From: Tanytarsus gracilentus
Lineage: Eukaryota; Arthropoda; Insecta; Diptera; Chironomidae
DNA length: 64,000 nucleotides
Assembly: GCA_038502055.1 (NCBI GenBank)
Contig: JAXRKN010000037.1
Span: 5,426,501 to 5,490,500 of the forward strand
Reading direction: 5' to 3'
Made by a program: the position numbers and the translations under genes. Each line of letters starts with the position of its first letter. Positions within the stretch are counted from its first letter, which is position 1. This document shows positions 13,801 through 26,169 of the stretch, piece by piece. Below the pieces are notes generated by a model. That model worked only from the letters and a program-made list of their open reading frames with translations, was not told the origin of the DNA and ran no database searches.

Positions 13801-16800
13801 AAAATAAAAGATGAATGGTTAGAAAATGTCACTGTTCAACTCAGAAGGGGCGTAGGTTTATTGGTAAATTAGGGGTAAAGAGAAAATGAGAAAATTATAT
13901 TTCTTTTGTGTCTAAAAAAAAAAAATGGATGGCTACTGTTTTAGGGTCGGTGTTATGGTTTAATTTTTGTTTGTTAGATTAATTAGAAAAATAACTATTT
14001 TTTTGAATTAAAAAAATTAAAGCTCTAACTCCCGTAGGGCAACCGTCAATCTGTTTCGCGTTTGTAGGGATTGCAAGGCTTCATTTGAGTTATGTTTTGA
14101 TATTGCACAATGTAATGTCTTGGCACTAGGGGTCGAAAACAGGTTTTGGAAAAATCCAAAATTAATATATAGCGGAGCTATAATATCATACCAATGAATT
14201 TTAATTAATATTTCAGAAACTTTTCCCATTTAGAACTCTCCGACGTCGTGTAATATTTAACTGTATGTCATAAGAATCTGCTTTAAGTGAGATATTTTAC
14301 TTCGAAACTTCCGACAATGAAAAAGAATTTTCGTGCATTCTTAAATCATTTTAATGATGTGTCAAGCTCAGCACGCCGTGTGCCATCAACATAAAAAATT
14401 TTGTATCCTTTTTGCTTTTCCTCTTGTTAGATGATACAAGATTTTATGAGCAGACATAGAAATGAAGACGACAAGAATTAGAAAATGAAAAATTTGTATA
14501 AAAAAAATTAAAATCATTAAAGGATTGATTTTTTGGCATTTTTTAAACACATTTTAGTATACGGGCATCATTCACACGTTTTATGTCGAGCATGTGTGAA
14601 GTTCTTTATAGCAATAAATGTTGCCTTTTTACTTAACGTACAAAACACGTACATGCATGTACATAAACCTAATCATTTTTAGCATTAAACTCAAATAACT
14701 GAACTCTTGTTCTCACATGAATTTTTCAAAGTTATCTCAATTTCTATAATGGAAAAGGCAATTTTTCAACAAACCTTTTTCTTTTTCTAGGAAAATTCAT
14801 TGTTAAAAAAGTAAGAATTACTTTACAAAAATTAAATCTCTTTTCATTTCGTTTTCTTGATAGATGTTTTAATTCTGAATGTAGCCGAGGACGAAATAAA
14901 GAGCGAAAGCTTTAAATTGAAAAATTTTGCATGGTATTTGACGCTCCTGTTCGTCGAGAAAATTTTGAATCGATGCCAAATTGCCTTGCAGCTTACTCTC
15001 TGATGCTGGCTGACTCGTACCATTTCTATATTATGACCAAGACATACAACAATGAAGCTGAGAGCTTTTGGGATTTCATATTTTATGAATGGAACACACC
15101 ATCACACAGAGGATTATGTGAAAAAAGTTAATTTAATAAAATGGATTTATATGGTTTGTTTTAAAAATTTTTGACCTCTGTCAAATATTTTGAAGTCAGC
15201 TCATACACTTCCATATAAAAGAATGACGGAATCAGCTTTTAAAGTGAATAATTTTAAGTCCCCCAAAAACTATGTGTTTTTTTCTATGACATTTTCTCTA
15301 AGATTTTCTATGGAAGTCATAGACTTTTGGATACCAAATTCTTTGTTGTCATCTTCACTATTAATTTTTATAAATGATTTGCAGTAACACGGCTTGGAAG
15401 TGCCTAAAAAATTGAAAACTTTGAGACCCCAATCGACTTTTAGTAGAACTGCTCTACGAATGCCGGAATGTACAAGAATGTCTCAAGTCCCTTGAATTTC
15501 TATAGATGAAGAATGCATCTCTCAAGTTTTTATTGCTTGGTTTGCCGCTTTTTGCCACTTTGGGAGAAAATCAAATCCAAAAGTACCCTTTTTTCTCACT
15601 TTTTACATACAAAAATGGAAAAAAATTACTCATAAAATTTAGAATCGTTGATAAAGCAATCTTTGAATCGATTTATTAAATGTAACTTTTTCTTCAAGTT
15701 GAAACCACTGTGCATCATGAGAGAAAGAGAGAATAAGAGGGGTGAAAAAATCATAAAGCTTGAAAAAATCCATATTTTAAATTATTCTAAAGCTTGGCAA
15801 TTGCGAGCGGCAAACTTGCATTCATTTATGTTGCCTAATTTAATTTTTAGTTGAGCGGACGGTCTTGGTCGATTTAACAGAAAAGTGACGAATAATTTCT
15901 GTTACAAAAGTTCTTTTATTTGTCGACAAACTGTCGATAATTTAAAATACTTTAGAGATATCATCAAAAGCTCCATAAAACTCTTTTAAAATTTTTTATA
16001 CGTCTCACATTTCCATTCCAATTTTTATCCGGTCGAGAAGAGTGAGCATTAGAGCACACACAATAACCAGACACAACCCTATTATCCGAATCCGATGAAT
16101 ATCGATTTAATTTGTTTTCCCTCATCCATCGAACTGTCTAACTCTCTCTCCGATCGCATTAATGTCATTTTATTTACTTAACCATGTGCGATGGAAAATA
16201 GAAAAGCGTCAATGAATGTGATTTCAATCGTATCCAAATGCCATTTACAAGTGTTGTCTCTTACAGAAAAACATTTCCTAGCAATTAGCAATGTATACGT
16301 GTTGACTTCAGCGGCACTTTATGTCAAGTTCTATGAACTCTTTTGTAATGCAGCAGCAACACTGTTGTAGGTTCGAGAGTGATTGTGATAATAGCGAACA
16401 TGAATGTTCAGAGAATGTTATTAAATATGAGATTCCTTCAAGCCTTGAAAGAATGAACAAGGTAATTCGAATGGCAATGTCATGTTCATTAATTAAAAGG
16501 AAGCGAGAAAAACGAGAGAAGAAAGCAATTAAAAACAAAGAAAATTCTCAGTCGATGGGAAAATATGTATGAGTGAATGTTCGCTCTAAGCTCTAATGCT
16601 GCATGATGATGATAATGAATGAAAGAAATCTCGAGATTTTCTGTTCGCAATCTTTTTGCTCTTCTTCAAGTTTTAGGAGATGAGAAGGATGAAAATTCTC
16701 GAGGGGGCAGAATTTAATTTGGTAAAAATATTTTCTTAGGATACAAAACTTTTTTTAAGGTAAATTTAACTCTTTTATGCAATATTAAAGCTCAGAGCTA

Positions 16801-19800
16801 TTAGTGCTTTTAAAATTCTTGCTAAAATTTAGTGTAAATTGAACTGATTGCTCCAATTGAGCATGCAATGAGCTTAAGGTCAAAACATTTTTTTTTTAGG
16901 AAATTAAAAATTTTTAAATTCATTTTTATTTTTTCTTCATGAAATCTTACAAAATCTTTCCGATAAAGAACTTTTTCTTATCCATTTTTTTTATAAAAAT
17001 TTCTTTTTGTCGCATCGAGTAAACTCTTTGGAGACTTTTGCTTATGAAGCAATTTTATCGAGGAAATTTGCCGACAATTTATTGAGATGTGAATTTGTTT
17101 GATTTCATGGGTTGGCTCATGGCTGTTGATGTTTCTCAGGGTTTTCCTTAGCTAAGGGAATAATAGTTTTTCTCTATTTAACATATCGAAGTTAAGGGTA
17201 GACGAAAGTTTGTTTCGACAAAACTTTTCAAGGGATGGATGTGTGTCATTGGGTGTAAAATTGAACTTTTCATTGTAAGCATCTCAAATGTTATTTTCTT
17301 CTGTCTCTCAATTTTATGCGACACCGATTAAGTTGGGATATAAAACTTTCTATTGTGTTTTAGTTAGAGATGAATAAACTTTTTAATGATCAAAATTGAT
17401 GCCAAATTAAATTTTTCATATTCTTTCTCAATAAAATTCATCCAAATATTTTCACATTTTTTTAAACCTCAAATAATTCCGAATCCAATTAATTTCATTT
17501 ATCTTCCATAAAAAAATCAGCCACATGGAAAAAATCGAAATAAATTTTCTTTTCTCGTGCAGCTAATTAAACTGCAATAATTTAACTCTCAAGTCCCGAT
17601 TGCAATTTTATGAAAATAAATTTTCAACTTTCAACATCACTCGACGACGTTGAGATGAAACCGAAATGAAAGCTCGAAGAAAAGAGCAAATTAATGAACC
17701 CAATCTTTGGTTTGGAAATGAGCAAAAGGGAAATAAACTTTTAAGCAAACGAATAAATTTCATTTTTCATGCTGTGCAGCCGTTAATCTCCATCTTTGAG
17801 AATATTTTTTAAATATTTAATCAAACCGACTGCATTTTCAGCTTTAAATTTTGAGAATTGCCTGAAGGCGGATTTCTTCATTTCCTCTCTCAGACATGAT
17901 GATTGACAGTCAAATGTTTGCCATAGAATTTTTTTCGAACCATAAAATAAAATGGAGAAAAACACAGCGTTGAACATGAGAGTAAATTTAGGGTTAGAAA
18001 AGAGGAAAATTCAATTTTATTTTGTGTGTTTAAAATCAATGGGGAAAAAACATCAATATCAAGTACATTGCATGACAGAGGGGAGATTAAATTTTTTTGC
18101 ACGGGTTAAAGTGAACAAATAAAATTATTGAAAAATTTAAGTTTCATAATTTTTTAAAAATAATTTTGCAGTTTCCTCAGCTTGAATATTTTTAAAATTC
18201 TCATAGGCATTAAAAAAATATTATAATATCCCAAGCAAAGTAAGTAGACTCAAACTGGAATGAAAAGCTTATTTCTCAATAACGACCGTAAAATTTTGAT
18301 GGAAAAAAGTCCGCACAATCTTTGAATAAACATCTCGTGAGCATTTATTGGTAAAAGAAATATTGAGGCTTCCGATGAGTGAACATAATGGAGAATAAGA
18401 AAAGAGATGGAACCCCCTGAGGAGAGAAAATGAACTTATTTAAATTTTTCTTGCATCATCGTTGGCGTTCTCAATTTTCTCAAGCTTTAAACAAAAAAAT
18501 TTCCAAATAAAGTGGACGATCGAGAAAAATGTCTGGCTTGGCAAAAACTCTTATATTGAGGTGAATTTTAACCAATAAAATTTATCTCAGAATCATGTGA
18601 ATGGAAATCGAATTTTAAACTTGCAAAGGGCTAGCTTTTAAAAATAAATTTCGAGCACTCTGATACAGTCGATGTCATGAAATATTAATTGGATAGAGGT
18701 GAACGTCGGGCATGTTGAAAACAGAAATAGTTCGAACTTTAGTCACAGGATTTTAATAATTTATGAAATTTCAAATGTAGATATGCTTCGGTTTCATAAT
18801 GCCGTAATCGATATTAAATTGAAGAGAAAAAAATTTGAGCGTCTAAAATGGATTTTATGTTTAAAAATTCTGATTGATAAGTTTTAATATTTTCAAACCT
18901 AACCCAACTCAAAATTTATGAATCTGAAATGAAAATCAACTCAACAGTGAGAAACAAGCAATTAAATTTGTAACCAAATTAAAAATAATTATTTTTGCAA
19001 TATTTTTAATGAACCCAATCAAAATTTATTAACCTAAAAAATCAAAATTTTATGTAAAACTTTTTAACCTTCGTCATGAACAGTTTGAAAGAATTTTTCG
19101 CATATATTTTACTTATTTGGTTTTTGAGCTTTGCTTTTGCTGTGCATGACATAAATTTTTCTAAAATTGAGTGCACGTCATCAAAAAATTCTGGGAGGAT
19201 TTTGAAATGTGAAACGACAGGAAAAAGTTTGTGCATAGAAGTAATTTTTCTGAGAAGGATAAACATTTTAAAGGTTTGCAAAGGTCCTTTCTTCAGTCGT
19301 ATAAAGTAAGCAAGTATTTTCTCTAGATAAAGGTTGAATTTTATCAACTCATCTGGTCGGAGTATAGACAAGTGTTTAAGTTTCCAGCACTCAACTGGTG
19401 CGAAGTGACTTCAACAAAATCAAAATTGCATAATTTTCAAAAACTTGTCATTCGAGCAATTGAAAAGTCGGCACCGGAATTATTTCATCCATGTCCATTT
19501 GAAGGGAAAATGTCTATGACAAATTTATCGATATCAAAAGATGCCATCATGATTGTTCCAGCAGCTAATTATCAACTTATGACCACTGTTTTTGATAACT
19601 TTGATAGCAAAATATTTTTAATTAACACAACTTTTGAAATTTTTGGTTGAAAAATTTTTTTGGCCTTTTTTTCATATGAAAAAATTAACTCAAATGTTTT
19701 AAATTTATTTCTTCATTAAGACAACAAATCTTTCATCATCATCGAGTTCATCAACATATAGATAAAGGAAAAACCTTAAAACTTTCCAGTTTATAAATAT

Positions 19801-21875
19801 TTTAACTCTATCCTGCTGCTCATCTAACGGATCCACTCCTCAATGTTAATTTTCTCTCTTAATCGCATTTTCGGTCTATTTCAAGAGAAAATTTTCACTT
19901 TCGTTTCTCGTTCCTCATAAACTCCCACATTCATTCGCAATTAGACTCAAAAGCCGCAGAACAAATTCTTGTTTTTCGCTGAGTGGAAATCTAATCTTTA
20001 CCATTTTTAATGAGAATTTTAATACGCCAGCAATTAAGGTTATTTGAAACTTTCATTGTAGATGAAATAATTATTTTTCTGTGAGGTTCGTCGCTAAGGG
20101 ATTTGAATAGATGGGGTTGCAAAGTTAAAATCTAAATAAGAGGTTGAAACGGGTTCTCGCTCCGGTGTTGTTCTGTTCTGAAATGCTTGTGGCTCTGGCG
20201 GCTGGGCATCCCAAATTTTTTTTAAAGTAATTTAAAAAAATTTCTAACATCGAGGGGGAAGAAGAAAGAAGAAAGTAAGAAAGTAAGAAAGTAAGAAAGT
20301 AAGAAATAAGATGACTTAAATGGCTCTAACTCCTCGTAGGAGCAACCGATTTCAAATCTGTTTTCGCCAGTTTGTAGGGTTTGGCTAGGCCTATCATTTG
20401 AGTATATGTTTTGGTATTGCACAAGGTAATGTCTTGGCACTAGGGGTCGAAAACAGGTTTTGGAAAAATCCAAAATTAATATATAGCGGAGCTATAATAA
20501 GAGGTTTGTTATCGTTCTCGTATACACTTGAGATATTTAATTATTTTTTTCATTATTTAGTTAAAAATTAATTTTCTTTTAAATAAATTTTTTTTATCAA
20601 ATAAATTACTTTTGTGAGCCTTCAAATTGACCTTTTCTCATCGCATCCTACATACTCGACGACGTACTTCTCGTTAGTTTAATGAATGTGAAAATAATTG
20701 TGGGTGTGAGAAAAAAACTCTCGGAATACGGAAAAATATGCTTTGCACTTTAATCATTTTTTCTTCCATTGCATTGAAGCTTTTCCTTATTTTCTCGTCG
20801 AGTATTTTTTTCTCATTATATTTATGTTTTGCACATCCATTGTTGATGTATGCAAGCACATATAGAGAGGCTTGTTGAGAATGAAAAACTCTCTCTTATC
20901 TTTTGTCTTCGTCTCGAATGCCTTGTCAATTAATTAGGCATCGAGTAAAGAAGTAAAGTCCAAGTATTTTTCATGAATTTCAGTTCAACTATCAGGTGCT
21001 CAACGAACAAGAAAAGTATTTTATGATTAAATCTCTATATTTTGTACATTTTCATGAATAAAACTTCTCGTAGAGCTGGAAAGGTCAAATGAGTTCTTCT
21101 TGATTTATTGTTTTTTTTTTCATCGGACCTGAACACGAAAAATGGAAGGTCGACGAAAGAAGGAAATAAAAATTTAGGACGCACAATTTAATTTATTTCT
21201 TTCAAAGGTCGACGGGGTATTAATTGTTACTTGAGAAAGAAGTAAATCTAAAAAGTGTGTTCACTTGACATGGTAAAAGTACTCAGTAATTTGTTTTGAG
21301 TTTGAAGTTGAAATCGGATAAAGATTTTTGAGAATGAATTGAATTTTTAAGAGAGATCTAATTAGGTGAGATTGAAGGTTAAATTTTTATTAAAAAATTA
21401 TTAATTTAATTTTTTTTATTCCAAGCATCAATCATCCCCTAGACGGAAACTTTGAAAAGAAAAATTATTATTTCTGAGAATGCATCACAACAAAATATTT
21501 TTTTTTCTTAAATTTTCAATTTCACGTTGATTTTTTATTCACTCTCGTAAAATAAAAAAAAAATCAATTCTGTCTTTGTATAAACATTTAAGATCCGAAA
21601 ACACTTGCAAAAAAAATCACGGATTTTATAAAAGAAGCATGAATTATTTGCATTTATGAAATAGCTTTAAAACTTAAAAATGACTTTCGATTTAAGTTTT
21701 TTTAAAGATAAAACTGTATGATAAAATTCTACAGTTCAGAAAAAATATGAAATTAATAAACTGGAAACACGATGCTCAAACAATTTTTTTTTTCAACTTA
21801 CCCTCTTTGGAAGAGATCAACGTTATAGAATTTATATAATTCAACAGCAAACTCTATCGTTGCCTGTAAATCCAT
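1854..21875 (-). CDS. FAM135: FAM135 family protein, N-terminal part (gene runs off the left edge)
   Basis: Seen: three coding exons joined by frame-compatible GT-AG introns. Exon 1 is 21875-21802 (starts MDLQATIEFAVELYKFYNVD, donor GTAAGT, phase 2). Exon 2 is 7030-6822 (LYQVRCSLKV ... FQILYRNEEVALRDV, ends phase 1). Exon 3 is 2172-1854 (DSRHLKESIERAEFSLNLEL ... RTLQLNFHPARGLHYHLPV ... HASLIALHQPYI, donor GTGAGT, phase 2). Known: this order of motifs matches the N-terminal domain of FAM135A/FAM135B, whose C-terminal half is a lipase-like alpha/beta-hydrolase domain; molecular function is poorly known. That hydrolase part is not in the window and should lie left of position 1. The start ATG at 21875-21873 aligns with the family's usual N-terminus. 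Odd: introns of 14.8 kb and 4.6 kb, the first holding a DM8 gene and two repeat copies, the second holding another repeat copy. Exon 3 carries a Q/T/N-rich insert between the family-conserved blocks. Confidence 0.88.
5267..5318 (+). repeat. 8-bp microsatellite (TTTCTCAC)n
   Basis: About six near-perfect tandem copies of TTTCTCAC inside repeat copy A. The equivalent place in copy C (about 20262-20310) holds GTAAGAAA repeats on the plus strand, the inverted form with one base changed. The microsatellite is therefore an integral part of the element. Confidence 0.9.
5491..6090 (+). repeat. 120-bp minisatellite, five units (copy A)
   Basis: Five tandem units with an exact 120-bp period, each containing TATGGCTTCATG, GAACTCGT, GGAATCGATTGACATTG, TGTCCATCATGG and GAGTGCCACTAATG. 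Inner units differ at only a few positions; the first unit is the most divergent. The same unit forms the array at 47860-48640 in inverted orientation. Confidence 0.92.
10500..14184 (-). mobile_element. Dispersed repeat element, copy B, decayed and interrupted
   Basis: Read on the minus strand, the 14184 end has the family left end (AGCGGAGCTATAAT on the plus strand, then TTTTGGAAAAATCCAAAA), the CCCCTAGTGCC-type block at about 14100-14135, and the segment ending AGCTCTAACTCCCGTAGG at 14020-14040. The matching far parts lie at 10500-11040: eroded right end and minisatellite units (AGATGGGT, ATTGAATGGG, GAAAAATGGC, CATGAAGCATA), a TATGAAAAAGGCATTTTGCA block near 10878 and an AAGTAAGAAAGTA microsatellite near 11010, ending CTTAAATGG. 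The roughly 3 kb between is foreign to the element. This is an old copy, far more diverged than A or D. Confidence 0.6.
11040..14015. other. C-poor, strand-asymmetric insert inside repeat copy B
   Basis: Seen: across about 3 kb the plus strand has few C and many G. Sample lines at 12841-12900 and 13621-13680 have about 2-3 C against 13-18 G per 60 bases, unlike both flanks. It contains poly-G (GGGGGG near 13630) and many TTGG, GGA and GAAA words. Minus-strand open frames of 77-95 residues occur but show no recognisable domain. It is placed exactly between the CTTAAATGG and GCTCTAACTCC parts of the surrounding element, which are contiguous in copies A and C. It may be an eroded transposon; identity unknown. 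Confidence 0.55.
19076..19650 (+). CDS. Secreted DM8/DUF1091-family protein (two exons)
   Basis: Seen: exon 1 is 19076-19273, exon 2 is 19327-19650, joined in phase 0 across a 53-nt intron (donor GTTTGC, acceptor CTCTAG), giving 173 residues. The N-terminus has a clear signal peptide (hydrophobic residues about 9-22, ending FAFA). The mature part begins VHDINFSKIECTSS, followed by a CETTGKSLC cysteine pair, RRINILKIKVEFY, FPALNWCEV and, near the end, FHPCPFEGKMS, then P..NYQL and a beta-rich tail. Known: spaced cysteines, an HxCP[FY]xG motif and length about 180 fit the DM8/DUF1091 family of insect secreted proteins, related in fold to MD-2-like lipid-binding proteins; roles are mostly unknown. 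It lies on the opposite strand inside FAM135 intron 1. The donor is weaker than a GTAAGC 38 nt downstream, but that one would put a stop in frame. Confidence 0.82.
20255..20498 (-). mobile_element. Dispersed repeat element, copy C (left-end fragment)
   Basis: On the minus strand this runs from the left-end hairpin (plus-strand AGCGGAGCTATAATAA at about 20484-20499) through the CCCCTAGTGCC and CCTACGAGGAGTTAGAGCC blocks to the 8-bp microsatellite, where it stops. The minisatellite core and right end are missing. It matches copy A closely over about 190 bp, so it is fairly young. Confidence 0.8.
20262..20310 (+). repeat. 8-bp microsatellite (GTAAGAAA)n
   Basis: About five tandem GTAAGAAA units ending repeat copy C, followed by GATGACTTAAATGGCTCTAA as in the other copies. 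Confidence 0.85.
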
Positions 21876-24800
21876 GATGGCAGTGGAACTTTTCTTCCAA
21901 CTCTCTTTCCACTTTGTTTATTTTGCTATGCTTTTTATTTTTTATATTATTTGAGTATACAACTTTGTAGTAAAATTTTTATTTCATCTTCTTCCATTGC
22001 TTTCATTTATTTTATATGGTGCAATATTTAAATTTCAATAAAAATAAATAAGCCATTTCAAGCTTTTATTTTCCATTCACTTTTTCTCACATTTTGATGT
22101 CTTCTTATTATTTTTAGGATTTTTTCTCAATCCGATTCACATCTGAAAAAAATACGATTGCCTTTTAAGTTCACATTGCACAATGATAAATTTATTAGCA
22201 TCCATTGAGCTTTAGTACTCTTTTGTGAGTTGTCTGCTGTCGAACCCTTTTCTTTTGCACATTCGACGAGCTCGTGAATTTAGCTTGCTTAGCAAGAAAA
22301 AAACTTTATTCTTCTTATAATCATCGCGCCAAGTAATTTTACGAAAAATTCTCTCGCTCTCGGATCTATTTTTCTTTTTCTCTCACATCTTTCAATTTTT
22401 ACGCATTCCCACTTTCGATTTAAGATTAGGATACAAAGCGAGAAAAGAAACAGCCGAGAAAAAAAGATGAAATATTTTTCTTCCTCTTCTGCGATTTTTT
22501 CTAGCGAAAATAATTTTCTCGCTTGACCCTTCGTCGAGATGATGGTTCAAGGTTGAAAATGTTCACGGATTAATGAAGAAAATCGAGAAAGACTAAAACT
22601 AAATGTTCCTTTAAAAATATAGTGAAAGATTTTAAGATGAACAAAATTTTTCGAGGCTTTAAAATTTTTTTTTGAATTTTACCCAAAAAGATTTTTTTAG
22701 TATCAACATAAACTTTTATGTAATTTTGCCGCATTGGCAGTAATCTTCATCCAGAATACCAAATAGATAAAAACTCCATGGGATAATCTTCATGCTCAAT
22801 GGTGCATAAGTCCATAATGGAAGCACATTGACAAGGAGAGCACATAAAACTGAAAACACCAAGTTTGAATCAATTAATAATGAATTCGTAAAAAAAACTT
22901 CTCAATCGGAAGAGCACAGCCGAGAAGAACATGGCCATGAATATTTTTTCACTGTTGTTTGTTCGAGGGTGGCAGCAGAGCGAGAAAACAGTTTTTTTTA
23001 TCAAATTCAGGTCGCGAAAGAAAATAAATTATTTTTTTTCATCTCGATTTTTTTCTGTTCGCTGAGTTAACTCCAAACTTCTTAATTGAAAGAGGAAATA
23101 TTTTATGAGTTTGCAGTGCGAAAGCTCTTTAGCACAATCTGAGATAAAAATTCCTTGAATTTTTCTGTTTTTCTCCGTCTTCATACACACATCTTAAACG
23201 TATGTGCTGAGAGAGCATTTATGAAAGACGAGAGGAAAAAAAGTTTGTTGAACCTTTTCAATTTTCCGACTTTCATGCGGCAGCCGCCTCGCAAGATTGC
23301 ATGATAAGACTTTGGGTTGATGAAAAAAGAAGAAAATTTCGCAAGCTATTCAATCATGTGATGCGCATCCCTGTATTTTCAATCAACATGATGCGAGACC
23401 CTTTTCAACAGAATTTATCACCATTGTAAGTCAGTCACAATCTGCAATGTCCCACACCCACAGTCACTCGCGCTCACTTTTATGCACTTCATACGGTTGT
23501 GTGTACACACATTGCAATTATTGGATTTTCACATTTGTTGAGAAAAATATCCACCCAACTCTCATTTTCTCTCTTTTCCACTAACAAGGCTCACAAAGCA
23601 GCAGCAGAACAACTCACAACCATTATCGCATTTCTCACTTTAAATGATTCAATTTTACGATCCCACAATGACTTATTTTCCATCACATAAATTTTTCATT
23701 TCATTTTTCTTCGGCCACAACCCGAAATAATGAGAAAAATGAGCAAAAAAAATAAAAATATACTACTGTGAGGACTGACACAGAGACGCGAAGGAGATTT
23801 ATGTTAAGCGTTTGAAAGCAGAACCGATAATGAACGATTTTTTATGTGTGTCGCACTCTTTGCTGCTGCTGAGAGAGGTGAGAGGAAATTTTCGCAAATT
23901 TTCTAGGTGGGAGTGAGAGAGAAAATTTTAAGAGAGGAAAATTGTGCGAGAAAAAGTTGAAAATTTAGCGGAAAAGAAAATTTTTCGACATATCTTGAGA
24001 TGAGATTGCATAACTTTCAGGAGTTTTTAATTGTTTTTGAAAGCTTTATGAATTGACAATCACTTAAATTGTTTAAAGCTTGATGTGAGAGTTGAAAAGC
24101 TCAACTCAAAAAAAATGAGAGAAATTTTTATAGTAAGGGGAAAAATTGCTACGACGCATGTCCATTATCAGGGCGCCAAATGTGTTGTTGTTGCAGCAGC
24201 ACTATGTGATAAAAAACCTCAATATGTAATCTTCATATGTATCCTCGCTACATAATTTCTCTCATCCGATTTATCCTTTATTTTCTCATGTATTGAAGGC
24301 CCGTGTATTCTCGTAGAGATGCCTTCCGTCATCATGACCTGACTCGCTGTAAGCGTTTGACTCTCGCTTATGAGCCAAAAATTGGGTCATGAAACTTTTC
24401 ACATAATTAAGTTATTTTTTAGGGTCATGATTGAAATTTGATTATCGAATTGAGTTCTAGGGGTTAACCATGATTGTGTCGCAGGGTTGTAAAATTCTCA
24501 ATTTACATGTGGATCGAAAAGGTTTTAAAATCGACACTTCCAGGAAACAATTTACGATGATCTATAGCCAATCCATAAAATACATGGAGAGCGTCATTTC
24601 CTTTTTGTTTGCTCGCATTTATTTACCTTCCATTCCATTGTTGCCATAATGCTCACGTAAATATCGTTAGGCGATGAAAAAAAGGATCATCAATGTGTCG
24701 TCAGAACAAATTTTTTATTGAAATTGTTGTAATGTTCAATATTGATGGCGAGAGCTATAGAAAAAATCTGTTGGTGGTAATGATAAGGAAGATAAACATG

Positions 24801-26169
24801 GTTCAATAACTAATTAGGAGGGTTTTATTATTTCCATGACTCATTTTGGAATTGTCAGTCAATTTTTTGATGGTTTGAATATTTTTAATGTTTTCAGGAT
24901 TTTAATATTGATTTATGGTTGATTTGTTTTAAGATAAAATTTGATTGTCAACGAGTTGCGCATGTTATTTATTAAAAACAATTTTTGATCCTTCCTGGAA
25001 ACTTATTTGGTACTTTTTATTTTTAAAGAATTCCATGAAATATTTTATTCAATTCTTAACGAGCATAAGACTTTGTACACGTGGCAAATTTTGACAACTT
25101 CCTGGAATAAAAAGCTTTTTTGTGTAAGTGATGGATTACAAAACTTTTGTGTAAAACGTGTCAAACAATTTAATTTTACAAATTTTGTCGGCAAAGTTTT
25201 CAAACACCAGCCTTCTCGAAATTTTCAGCAGCATTTCGCACATAAAATTGACACAAATTTTCGGACGTCTTTTTTCGTCTTCTTCTTCCTGCTCGACATT
25301 GAATCATGATTGATGAACGAAGCTTTCCAATTTTCTTTCTGTTAAACATCTCCGTATTACATAAATTTAAAGCACTCCGCATCAGTTACTGAAAGTTTTC
25401 AAAATTATGTAGAAAACATTTTTTGTTTAATTAATTTTTTACTCTTAAATGTGAAATACTTTATTTACAAAAATCTTTAATTTTTTTACCAAAGAATTTA
25501 CAATAAAATAATTAATTATAATTTTTTTTCGTATTTGCAAAGTAAAAATAAAAGTTTGGGGAGTGGACTCATAGGGTATGAGGAAAATGAATGTTTTTGC
25601 TTTTTTATGTGCGTGAGTATTGAACTTTGTTTTAATGCGGGTGATGATAAATTGCATAATAATAAGAATTCTAAACTTTTTTTTATATAAACCTTATCAC
25701 TAATTTTTCATATAAAACGAAAGAGGAAAAAATTCTTTTAAGGCAGTGGCATTGATCATTTAGAATGGCTGTGTGTATTTTTAAGCTAATCGCAATGCTT
25801 CATTGTGACACGTAATGTTTCTTATGGTGATATCATTGAACTGCGATTTTGTGTTAGTCGAAAGAGATTAAATTAGGATGAGATAAAAAGTCAAGAGAGG
25901 CATTGTTCATAAATTATGTAAGTTTGCATGAAAAATTTTGTAAAAAGTTTTTAAGCCGATTACGAAACGACAAAATAAAAATGCCTGAGTATAAAAGCAG
26001 ATATTAAGACTAAAAAACTTTGTCGTGGAAATCGTTTGAAAATTTTGTAATTTTTGAACATGCCGAGAAAATTTTTCACAATTTTAAAAGAGAAAATTCA
26101 TAAATTATGGACTCAAAAATTTTCACATTATTTTCCTTTAAAAAATGAAGATTAATTCGATCAGACAGA
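21876..26169. other. Intergenic region between FAM135 5' end and lectin 3' end
   Basis: Expected to hold the FAM135 promoter and 5' UTR (right of 21875, minus strand) and the lectin 3' UTR (left of 26170, minus strand). I see AT-rich DNA with CAG/CTG-like short runs near 23860 and 24195. I find no open frame with protein character and no clear RNA gene. No minus-strand AATAAA lies close below 26170; the nearest TTTATT on the plus strand that I noted is near 25459. Confidence 0.6.

Larger units (their letters stand above)
7031..21801 (-). other. FAM135 intron 1 (14.8 kb) with nested gene and repeats
   Basis: Holds the plus-strand DM8/DUF1091 gene at 19076-19650, repeat copies B (about 10500-14184) and C (20255-20498), and an unconfirmed plus-strand open frame at 16321-16572. 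Stretches 7031-10450, 14185-16300, 16600-19000, 19700-20250 and 20500-21801 are AT-rich with short homopolymer runs. I see nothing gene-like in them. Confidence 0.7.

Noticed and set aside
19274..19326. Alternative DM8 donor GTAAGC at about 19312
   Set aside because: A better donor by consensus, but it leaves phase 2 and yields an immediate stop on joining to the acceptor at 19326; the GTTTGC donor keeps the family sequence continuous.
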